Source: Pleurotus ostreatus/Saccharomyces cerevisiae fusant (taxonomy: Eukaryota; Opisthokonta). From it: 20,239 bases of DNA. A program made the position numbers and the translations under genes. The notes below the pieces were generated by a model. It was given only the letters and a program-made list of their open reading frames with translations, searched no databases and had not been told where the DNA came from. Location: assembly GCA_024196135.1 (NCBI GenBank), contig JAMQCK010000546.1, positions 1-20,239 on the forward strand. The letters run 5' to 3'. This document shows, piece after piece, positions 9,209-18,020 of the stretch. Positions within the stretch are counted from its first letter, which is position 1, and each line of letters begins with the position of its first letter.

Positions 9209-11943
9209 TCATGGAGAATTGCGTACCAAAAACGACATCAGCTGCTGGAAGCTCTGGTTCGCTGCAGGCGGCGAACCACCCGGAGGCGCCCCACCAGGTG
9301 GCGGCGGCAGACCTGCGCTGGCCGGCGGTGGCGAAAGCATATTCGCATTGGGCGCGTAGCTGGGTGCACTGTTTGAAGGCGGAGAATGCGCGAAGGGTGG
9401 TACACCCAGTGGTCCTGGAGGAGGTGGAGGTGGAGGCGTCGCCCTCGCTTGCGTTGCTTGCAACAAGGCCATGATGTTAGGCGGCAGAGTCGCGAGAGCA
9501 GGATTTGTGACCGGCGTCTGCGCGTTGTTGGTCGGCGGCGTCTGCTGAGGAGGCATACCGAAGGCCCCAGGCGGCGGCGGCCCATTAGCAGGCGGCGCTG
9601 GCGCCATACCCATAGGGGGCTGGCCCATGCCCGGGGGCGGAGGGAAGCCCGCGAACGACGCAGGAGGAGGAGGCACGGGACCAGCGCCCATCGGCGGCGT
9701 CGCAGGGGCGCCGGGTGACTTGAGCGCCGCGAGCAGCTGCTGCACCTTGCGTGCCTGCTCCAAACGGTCGTCGCCCGCGGGAGGCGCGGGCGGGCCTGGC
9801 GGCGGCGGCTGGATGAAGTTCGGGTTTGTGGGCGGAGGCATGGGTGGCGGACCGCCATACATGCTGCCGGGCGGAGGGATGGTGGGACCGCCGTACGGCG
9901 CGGGTGGTGGCGGTGGGGGTCCACCGTACCCGCCAGGTGGGGGCGGGCCATCGAAGCGGTCAGGCCCGCCGTAGCGATTGGATCCGTAGCCGCGTCCGCG
10001 GCCACGCCCACTGGGACCACCGCGATCGCCAGGACCGTCGAACTCGTCCATCCGGCGTTCACGACCAAATTCGTCACGGCGAGGAGGCCCGCCGCCGCCC
10101 CAACCGTCGTCGTAGTCACCATGACCTCCACCACCTCCGCCACCGTGCCGACCGCGATTGCGGTTACCTTTACCTCTGCCGCCTCGTCCACCACCCCATT
10201 CACTAATAAAGCATCAGTGGCCATATTCATAGGCTAAAGGGGACTGAACTCACCGTCCACCACCTCCACCTCCGCCACCGCCTGGCCCTCTTGGTGACTC
10301 GTCGTTGGGATCCCAAGCAAAGTCAATATCCATCACACCGTCCTGCAGGTTCTGATTCCGTAACCGGTCGTGTGCATCAATCGCTGCTCGTGTATCGTAG
10401 TACTCGACGTATCGCGCGCTGACCGCAGATTAGCCCGACTATTCTCATGCTCGGTCTATGCACTCACTTGGGGGCAGGTGCTGGTCGTATGTCCTTCACG
10501 TCGCCGAACTGCGTGAATAAGCGGCGCACCTCGTTGTCGTCGATGGGCTGGCTGGAGTTCCGCAGCATCACAATAACAGTGCCCTGCATGGCCTGAACAG
10601 ACAATCAGCATTTGAGGCAATCCACTATGTGGCACACAACTCAATCGTACCTGATCACGCTCGCCGTTCTTATTCCCGTCATCACGAGGCAATGAATAGT
10701 GTACGTCAATCTGGGAGGAATGAAGTTTGAGGCAAACGCGTCGCGGGAGGACAGGATAGCCTTACTGGTCGCCCGCTGATTTCCGAGCCCTGCAGTCGGT
10801 CCCTCGCACGCTCCGCCGCCCGGATATCGAACTGATCAACACTCAGTGCACTCATTCAATGCAATGCCACGCGAAAGAAGCTCACATAAGTCACGAAAAC
10901 CATGCCTCGTGTCGATATCAAGTCGAAGAAAGTTTTGATATCCCCATGCTCTTCAAAGAGGCCGCGTACATGCTCGCTCGGGGTTTCGTACTGAACACAC
11001 ACGTTGTCAGCCAGGACTCTGATAGAGCGCAAAGACCAAGCCCCGTGCAGGAGAGGGTGGGGCACTCAAGCACGGGAGACTCGCTAACTCGCCTTTATGT
11101 TACGGATGAAGAGTGTTCTGCAGGGTCGTTCCCGTTGGATGCGCTCCTCAATGACTGATTCAGGTATTATGTGGTGGCCTTTGCGCGGTGGACGGCGACC
11201 AAAATCATCGTCCGGAAACGGCGGGGGAGGTCCTGCAATAGCGAGATGCGCGAGCGTAAGAATCTGAGCTTAATAGAGTTGCCAGAAAAGCGATTATAGA
11301 ATCCTCGAGGCTGAGTGCGTGCCTTCTTCCGAGTACTGGTGCTTCCCCTCATCGTCATTGAAGGCCTCAAGACATGGCGGACTACTCATGCTTCAAGCCT
11401 TCACATGCGCGGACCCTCACGGCTTCACCGAAGGCACAAATGACGCCAGCGCATAGCTTATCGGGCTACCCGCGTCTCATCCAAGACCGATGGCTCTCAT
11501 CTGGCTTTTCGCAATTCAGTCTGATATTCAAGCGTACCTTCATTGTAGCCACCTCCATAGCCGCCACTGGGACCATCCCCGTAGCCGCCTCCGCCCGGAG
11601 GAGGCGGAGGAGGGCCGCCAAAGCCAGGAGGCCCAGGCGGAGGGGGTCCGTAACCATTTGAGGCACCACCGTACGGTGGGTAAGGTGCTTGCATGGGGGG
11701 AGGGGGTCCGTCGTAACCGCCACCGTACGGCGGCGCTCCCATATGATCGTAGCCGCCAGGAGGCGGGCCGCTCATCCCGCCGTCGAAGCTGCCGCCACCA
11801 CCGCCAAATCCACCACCGCGGCCTCGCCCCCTCCCCCTGCCTCTGCCTTCATGACGAAAGTGTGAGCGGTCGGGGCCGGGTCCCTGCCCGCCTCCCCTCC
11901 GGTTGAAGTTGTCATGGCCGCCGTAGGGATGATGACGATTCAT
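9209..11943 (-). CDS. Mei2-like RNA-binding protein with two RRMs and RGG/proline-rich flanks
   Basis: Eight exons (11943-11538, 11232-11093, 10990-10886, 10831-10766, 10710-10651, 10592-10468, 10418-10254, 10202-9209) give 686 aa. Residues 1-135 are RGG and Gly/Pro/Tyr-rich. RRM1 runs about 174-247 (RNP2 LFIRNI, RNP1 GMVFVTYF, then FDIRAAERA). RRM2 runs about 262-340 (VIVMLRN, ARYVEYYDTRAA). Both match the first two RRMs of Mei2-type proteins. The C-terminal half is RGG, then long poly-Pro/Gly, ending QQLMSFLVRNSP, with no third Mei2 RRM. The intron at 10991-11092 has a GC donor (AAG|GCGAGT). Intron 1 is unusually long (305 nt), and a competing first exon inside it is possible. Likely a nuclear or cytoplasmic mRNA-binding protein. 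A meiotic role is only a family suggestion. Confidence 0.82.
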
Positions 11944-12401
11944 GTTAGGCTTGCTTTGTATGCGTGCGCGCGCTGCGTCTCAGGCTTTTTATGGCGCTCA
12001 GAGAACTGGAGACTGCTCAGAGGAATTCGCTGGCTTGACGGTCGCCCGGAGAGAAGAGCACGATAGATATTGGTGGCGGGAACGAAGAGGTCGGGAGCAA
12101 CGTGCAAATTTCCGGATCGGCCCTGGAGCGGAGCGCTGCTGGCCACGTGGCGCGGCGGTATGCTCACCGTCCGTGCATCCGGCACACCCGTACACAAACA
12201 ACAATGGTCGACGGCATTGGAAGAGGCGTAACGAGTACCATGCTAAGCGTACTGAGGTCATGTAGGTAGGGAAGCGCGTCGCATACATATGGTAGATGAA
12301 AGTGGCCCAGCGGTCCGACGGGACACAATCGTGCCGGCTATCGTACAAGGACAACAGCGGATGGTGGAAGGATGGGGTCAAGTCTGGAAGAGTCAGGTCA
12401 C
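11944..12401. other. Intergenic region upstream of the Mei2-like gene
   Basis: No coding frame supported. It lies between the start of the Mei2-like gene and the stop of the Rab5 gene, both minus strand, so it should hold the Mei2-like promoter and the Rab5 3' UTR. Confidence 0.4.
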
Positions 12402-13431
12402 CTAACAGTTGCAGGCATCGGCCGCGGTGTTATTCTGCTGGTTGGTGAGATTAACGCCGTTTCGTGCCGCAGTGGTACCGCGCGCAGCGCCTCCGCTCCG
12501 TGCAGACGGCGGTGCGGTCAACGGCAGCTTCTTGGCTACACAAACCCAGTTAGCTTCTCGCACCGGCACAAAGCCCGCGCCACGCACCAATCGCCGTGAA
12601 TATATCCGCGACGCCCTCGCCCGTCTTCGCGCTCGTCTCGCCCCACATGAGGCCCTCCTCCTCCGCGTACTTCTGCGCCTCCTCCTGCGTCACCTGCCGC
12701 CGCGCGGCGAGGTCCGCCTTGTTCCCGCACAGCGCGATCACGATGGACGGGTCCGCCTGCCGCTGCAGCTCGCGGATCCACGTCCGCGCCTTCTCGAGCG
12801 ACGTGGACTGCGTGATGTCGTACACGACGACGGCGCAGTTGGCGTTGCGGTAGTACATGGGCGCCTAGGGGGTGTGAGGAGGGGTGGTCAATATTCAGAG
12901 TGCTGCTAGCATACCAAAGACTAGGAAGTAGGTCAGCGTGCGATCGGATAGAGGGTTAATGAGCCAAGACTCACCTTGTAGCGCTCCTGACCAGCAGTAT
13001 CCCTGTGGACCGCTTAGCCTGGTCTTGGCCTTTCTATCTCACAACCCACGCACCAGATCTCAAACTTCACTGTCGTCCCATCGTCCAGCGTCACCGTCTG
13101 CGTCAGGAAAGCAGCTAATGGCGCCCGTCAGTCCACAGCTCTCAATAGACGCCACACTCCCCCAGCCAAAGCCACTCACCGCCAATCGTGCTCTCCCTGT
13201 AGTCATCGAACTGGTCCTTCACGAACCGCAACACAAGACTGCAGCACCCAGGTCAGCACTCGAATCCCGCACAGCACCAGCCCAGAGGTGTCATGTCATC
13301 AGCGCACCTCGACTTGCCGACCGCGGACTCGCCTGGGAGGAGTGGGAAGGTCAGTCAGAGTGGAGAGGGAGGTTAGAGGGAGTAAGTGACTGACCGAGCA
13401 GGACAAGCTTGAACTGGAAGTGCTTCGACAT
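12402..13431 (-). CDS. Rab5/Vps21-type small GTPase
   Basis: Eight exons (13431-13395, 13332-13308, 13238-13180, 13114-13054, 13002-12975, 12920-12915, 12864-12588, 12535-12402) give 208 aa. All GTPase motifs are present: P-loop GESAVGKS (13-20), switch [25 protein letters not shown] and ETSAKTG. The Rab5 signatures RY-x-SLAPMYYR and ELQRQA are also there. The protein ends Cys-Asn-Cys, a dual-geranylgeranylation signal. Exon 6 is only 6 nt (TCTTTG, Ser-Leu) and completes the switch II sequence. It is flanked by 54- and 50-nt introns with GT/AG ends. The last intron (12536-12587) has a GCTAACT branch site; without splicing it the prenylation tail would be lost. The protein acts in early endosome fusion and vacuolar sorting. 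Confidence 0.93.
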
Positions 13432-13933
13432 CGCGCTCGTCGTCGTCGTGGATCAAGGCGCTAGCCGCTCGGCGGCGCAGGCACGCACGCGCACGCAGGT
13501 GGAGTGGCGGCATTGGGCCGGCAGGTTCCGGCCGCGCGGCATATCGCGTGGGAGGATTGTTCGAGCTGGCCGTAAAATGAACTTGGCAGCCCAACCCAGC
13601 AAGTACTGATGCCTGGACGGAGGGCAGCTACGACAAAGGCGTACTCTGGGAAGGAGCTCCGGGCTTTCCGTTTCTGTCTTCTCAAAGTGTTATGGGGTGG
13701 CTTCGCCACGTACAAAAGACAGAAGGGGACGCCTCATGACCTTGGCAGTCCGAGCCAAAGCGGACTGTGCGGAAGACGCTCGATGCGCATAGACTGTGCC
13801 ATAGTAGTACAGGTCGTGCTACTCGTAGGAGCAACAGCGGGTATGTCGTAGGTATACGAAGGATAGTATGAGGGCGACCAACCTCATCGCCATATTTTAC
13901 AAGCGCAAACGGCACGGACAGAGCGTAAACACC
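13432..13933. other. Intergenic region upstream of the Rab5 gene
   Basis: No gene or structured RNA seen. It lies between the Rab5 start codon and the stop of the unrecognised minus-strand gene. Confidence 0.4.
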
Positions 13934-14764
13934 TCATCTTCTCCTAATCGCCTTCCTCCTCACCGATACTGGCCGCGAGAACAGTCCTCGCGCCGCCTGT
14001 GCATCCAGCCCAGGAAGCAACGCCACCCATCGCCCTTCCCTTTCGCGCCATTCCCAGGCGTCTGGCCGCCCAGGTATTGAACGCGCTAACAAGGGCGGAT
14101 GCGCGGCGTTAAACGCAGGGTGCCCCGGGACATATAATCGCGAACCGAAGCCGGCGTCCTGCCAGGGCGTACGGGAGGAGGAAGAAGGACATGGTGGTGC
14201 GGGGGAGAGGGTGATGGAAGGAACGCAGGGGCGAGGGCTGGGAAGGAGGAGAGTATCGTGCAAGTGGGCGGAGCGAGACTGATTGAAGGGTCAGCATGTT
14301 ATCAGGAAAGGAAAGGGCAGGTGAGGGTGAAAAAGGTAAGAAACTCACCCGCAAGCCGATCCGGCGGCGTTGACGGCGGTGGGGGAGGTGAGGGGAACGA
14401 TATGACCTGGACATCAGGGGCTCTTCTGCCTCCGTCTCGTCTTCCTCTGCCGTTTCCAGGGCTAGTAACGCCTGAGAGAGCGTCTGCACATCGTCCCCCA
14501 ACGCGCCGTAGATCCGGGTACATAGGCCCGCGAAGCGCGTCGCCATGCCTGGTAGCGTGCCGGATACCCCAGGCAGTAAGACGTCTGGTAAGCTCAGCGC
14601 ACGTAGCGCGTCGACGTCGACGAGCTGAAGGGGGACTCGGTCACAACAGGTTCCCCACACCAAGATCGAGAAAAACTCACGATCGTCGAGTCCTCTTCTT
14701 CCTCCGCGCCGCGCTGGTACTCAACTCGCACATCAAGCAGGCGGGATGATAGGCTCGCAAGCAT
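13934..14764 (-). CDS. Unrecognised protein (at least 234 aa), 5' end unresolved
   Basis: Three exons are well supported by splice signals: 14764-14681, 14624-14349 and 14278-13934. The introns are 56 and 70 nt, with GTGAGT donors; the second has a GCTGAC branch site. The first 90 residues look helical (MLASLSSRLLDV; LPGMATRFAGLCTRIYGALGDDVQTLSQALLALE), followed by an acidic run (ETAEEDETEAEE). A basic/proline-rich middle comes next, then a tail containing YVPGHPAFNAAHPP and the basic end VRRKAIRRR. I recognise no family. Coding-like sequence continues upstream: exon 2 could extend to 14783 and join, in phase, an exon at 14951-15042 that reads PQLAFPYDVAPK. The MLASL methionine is therefore a provisional start. 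The middle segment, read in a basic frame, is the least certain part. Confidence 0.5.
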
Positions 14765-15489
14765 GGCGTTGGCTGTCGCGCGGCTAGTCTGGCAGGAGAT
14801 AGTCGTACAGCGCAGCTACACCATGAGTGTGGGAGGCAGCCAACAAGGGTGAAGGTCCGGGACCGGATGAACCCCGCCCGGAGGCTTCACGGCGGGAACG
14901 CGGGTCGGGGGTGGCTGTGAAATGGGGGGCAGGAATCACATGGGACGTACCTGCTTTTGGGCGCGACGTCATAAGGGAAAGCCAATTGTGGGACGGCTGT
15001 TTGCGCTGGGTTGGAGGATACGTTTGGGAGGATGGTAAAGGCCTGAAGAACCGGTTACGAGGCGTAGAAGGGAAAGGTAAATAAGGAGAGGAGCTTGAGA
15101 ATAGAGGCGCGGCAGGGGGATGTCTGGGAGAGAAGAGGTCAGATGGCCTTAGAGTTTGCGAAGCCCTTTGTCATTCACTGAGATTAGGTCTGCCTGGATG
15201 ACCATCGGGTATGTATCCCGGCACCTATCGTACCGGAAGATGGGCTTGACGAGGGCTGACTGGCTGACTGACAAGGTGTGAGCTCACAGCAGTCGTCGTG
15301 AGCAAGTTCAACCATCCTTCACGTGGACTTCGGCAAGTTCCGAACGCATGCTTTCCCGCTTGGGCGCCTATTCGCCAAGTCCACAACTGCCAGCCGGACT
15401 GCTCACGCTCGTTATCGCCTCTCGCGGACGCTTGGCAGCCCATATCACTTACACGGCCATCTAGCAGGACTGGAAGCAAACCACTGAAT
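14765..15489. other. Region between divergent genes, probably holding 5' exons of the minus-strand gene
   Basis: On the minus strand there are coding-like pieces that I could not chain with confidence. One at 14951-15042 is flanked by TTCTTCAG and GTACGT. Another around 15190-15280 reads VKPIFRYDRCRDTYPMVIQA. The remaining part nearest 15490 should be promoter for the roadblock gene. Confidence 0.4.
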
Positions 15490-16039
15490 ATGCTCGTCCT
15501 GTCAGCGCTACAGAACCTGCTCGCGCAGGTCCTCGACCCGCCTTCGTTGCACAGCGCAGTCCTGTTCACTACAGCCGGGCAATTGATCTCCTATGCGGCG
15601 GACTCGCTGCGTCCAAAGGATGAGATAAGAGTTGTTGTTGGTATTGCGGGCGAGGTGTGGCTGGAGACACAAGGGGAGGGTGCTGAAGGTGAGGGAGGCG
15701 AGGGCATGGTCGATAGTGAGGTGCGTTGTACCTCGCAAGAACTGAATGGACATATGCGAATCGTTCTCCTAGCTGGGACGCATCATCGTCATCCCCATTG
15801 TTGAGGGAGGGACGGACGGGAGGGGCGCTCCGCTGATGCTGCTTGCACTGAACGGGACGGATAGCGTGACGTGGGAAGAGCTGCAGAGCAAGGTGCGTAC
15901 AGCGCTCCCTGGTACGCCGGTCCTGACCTCGTAGCAGGGGAGGGTGCTTGCGCAGCATCTGGCACGAAATCTGTCCAAGTTCCGCGACCACCTCATCGCG
16001 CCGAGGTCGCCCCCTCCACCAACGACGGCCCTGCGTTAA
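15490..16039 (+). CDS. Roadblock/LC7-domain protein, LAMTOR2-like (Ragulator/EGO subunit)
   Basis: Exons 15490-15720, 15773-15892 and 15938-16039 encode 150 aa. The start (MLVLSALQNLLAQVLD) gives the first roadblock helix. The strand pair around SAVLFTTAGQLISYA and the helix VVVGIAGEVWLE follow. The second half has LGRIIVIPIVEGG, MLLALNGTDSVTW and the closing helix LAQHLARNLSKFRDHL. This is the topology of LAMTOR2/p14, which pairs with LAMTOR3 in the scaffold that tethers Rag GTPases and TORC1 to the lysosome or vacuole. A Gly/Glu-rich loop (ETQGEGAEGEGGEG) makes it longer than the usual roughly 125 aa. The second intron could use either of two tandem acceptors, GTAG or CAG three bases later, adding or omitting one Gln. 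Family assignment is good; partner and complex are inferred. Confidence 0.78.
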
Positions 16040-16346
16040 ATGTAGTCAGACACGCTGTGTGATTGGATCTTGCAGGCCTCGTTCCATCTGTACTATATAC
16101 GATAGAGTTATCTTGGTTGAAGTTGTACCCTGAGTCCCTGCACGTCGCCGCGCACGACGCCGCCGCCCGTGGGACATTCGCGATCGCGTTCCGGACACGC
16201 CGCCGACACGGGCGCGTCGATCATAACCGGGTGCGTCACCTTTTCCGCAGGCCCCGTAAGCGCCACTACCTCCGCCGCCGTGCGCCGCTCCTTGTCCCAA
16301 ACCCCCATCGCCGCCCCGCTCGTTCTCTCCGGCGCCGACGACGACG
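16040..16346. other. Intergenic region between the roadblock and Coq1-like genes
   Basis: It contains a TATA-like CTATATAC near 16090. No ATG occurs from there to 16346, which supports the start at 16347. Other frames in this GC-rich stretch are open but unlike known proteins. Confidence 0.4.
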
Positions 16347-17665
16347 ATGCGCGCCTGGTCGCGGTGCTGCCGCCGCGAGACGGTCGAGAGCATATTCCTG
16401 CAGGAGGCCCACGCTCGCCCGAGACGACATGTCCATGCTCTCGCGCAAAAGGTTGCCCAACAGCCCGCGCCGCCCCCTCCACCGCCTCCGCTCCCGCACG
16501 CGCCGGCAGCCTCGACGACGCGTGTGCGCCCGGATCCCTACGCGCTGCTCTCGCCCGAGTTGCTCCTAATTCGCAACAACCTACTTGGGCTCCTCGGCTC
16601 TGCGCACCCTGGCCTGCACGACGCGGCGCGCGACTTCCTCACACAGCCTGCGCAACAGCTTCGTCCCCTCCTTGTCTTGTTGCTTGCGCAAGCTACGAAC
16701 GGACTCGGCCGGAATTGGCGGAACGTCGTCAATGCTGCGGGCTACGAGCGCGCCGCGGAGCTCGACCGGCCATTAACCCAGTCCAGCCTCGTCACCGATG
16801 CTGCCCCGCACATGCGCGACGACCGCGCATCCTTTGCGCGTCCCTTCCCCCTGCAAACGCCCCCAACCATCGCCCACCCACGAGCCCCCCTCGATCCCTC
16901 CGCCTCACCCATCCTCCTTCCCACCCAAGTCCGTCTGGCGCAGATCATCGCCATGATACACACCGCGAGCGTCCTCCATGAAGGTGTCGCCGCAGGCAGC
17001 GAGGCAGCCCACGGCAACAAGCTCGCCATCCTCGGCGGCGACTTCCTCCTCGGGCGCGCCAGCTCCGCGCTCGCAGCCCTGGGCGCAGCGGAAGCCGTCG
17101 AGCTCATCGCGGCCGCGATCGCCAACACCGTCGAGGGCACGGTGATGCGCGTCGCGACGAGCTCGCCGGCAGACGCGTGGGCGTCGTACGTTAGGCGCGT
17201 ATACCTCGGCGGGGCGAGCCTGATGGCGAAGGGCGCGCGCGCGGCGGTGGTGCTCGGCGGGTGTAGAGGGCAGCTGCCGGATGTGGCGTACGCGTATGCG
17301 CGGAATATGGGCATTGCGCAGCAGATCATGGAGGATGTGCGCGAGTGGGAGGCGGGCGGGAGCGACGTGACGGCGCCGCTACTGTGCGCGTGGAAGGCCA
17401 ACCCGAAGCTGGGCGCGCTCGTTCAGAGGGGTCTGGCGGACGAGGCGGACCTGGATATGGTGAGCGCTCCTTGCATAAAAGCTACAGCTCGGTACTGACG
17501 GATGTTTTTCAGGCCCGCGACTACGTCGAAGAATACGACGGCCGACATCGTGCGCGGGACGTAGCGCACGACTACGCAGCGCAAGCACGCGAGGTGCTCG
17601 CTGCCCTCCCGGAGAGCGGCGCACGGACAGCACTAGAAACACTGACCATTGACGGCTTGGACTAG
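16347..17665 (+). CDS. Coq1/Dps1-like polyprenyl diphosphate synthase homolog with degenerate active site
   Basis: Exons 16347-17459 and 17513-17665 give 421 aa. The fold is that of trans-polyprenyl synthases that make the ubiquinone tail: NNLLGLLGSAHPGLHDAARDFL, LRPLLVLLLAQ, MIHTASVLH, NKLAILGGDFLLGRAS, VTAPLLCAWK and LPESGARTALETL. The catalytic sites are lost. The first DDxxD motif, normally LHDDVID, reads LHEGVAA (211-217). The second, normally VDDxxD, reads MEDVRE (328-333). The GKxxRP basic motif is reduced to QQLRP. There are no stops or frameshifts, so it is probably expressed. By analogy with heteromeric synthases (Dps1-Dlp1, PDSS1-PDSS2) it may be a non-catalytic partner subunit. 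The N-terminus (Arg-rich, then poly-Pro) may be a mitochondrial presequence, but the start is less certain. Confidence 0.85.
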
Positions 17666-18020
17666 ACTCACCCCACCCCTCATGTAATAGACACGCGCGT
17701 TGCCGATTTCGCTCTCTAGCACTCTCTGCTAGCCCATACTATACACTGACTTGTCGGCTGCACGTTCATTGACCCTCAGCATCATAATCAAAATCAACGG
17801 CCTGGCAGCCCGTCTTCGAGGCAACAAATTCGAAGTGTAGCTAAACAGCAAAATATCATACAACAAACACGGCGCGAATGTGGTGGTGGTCGCTCTCATG
17901 GCGACCTTCGTGGTAAGGCTAAGATACATATGGTACATGTGCGTGCAAGAAATCCAGTCTCAAGTCCTCGTTCGTGAGCAGTGAAATCGTCAAGGTCGTT
18001 AGTCCCGCCTATCCGCTGAT
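17666..18020. other. Convergent intergenic region (3' ends)
   Basis: It lies between the stop codons of the Coq1-like gene (+) and the Fab1 gene (-). No coding or RNA feature seen. Confidence 0.45.

Noticed and set aside
9238..10230. 330-codon minus-strand frame overlapping the Mei2-like C-terminus
   Set aside because: It is an alternative frame of the Gly/Pro-coding repeat. The frame at 9209-10202 continues the RRM protein in phase and is chosen.
11497..11943. A separate 148-aa RGG/proline protein gene
   Set aside because: The GTACGC donor at 11537 is in phase 1 and joins in frame to the acceptor at 11233, merging into the Mei2-like protein. A separate gene remains possible only if transcripts show it.
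14302..14523. Proline-rich alternative frame in the unrecognised gene (FPSPPPPPSTPP)
   Set aside because: Its donor phase does not match the next exon. The adjacent frame joins both neighbouring exons in phase, although its translation is less attractive.
16169..16981. 270-codon plus-strand frame overlapping the Coq1-like gene
   Set aside because: It begins at GTG and has no family features. The overlapping frame from 16347 carries the conserved prenyl-synthase blocks.
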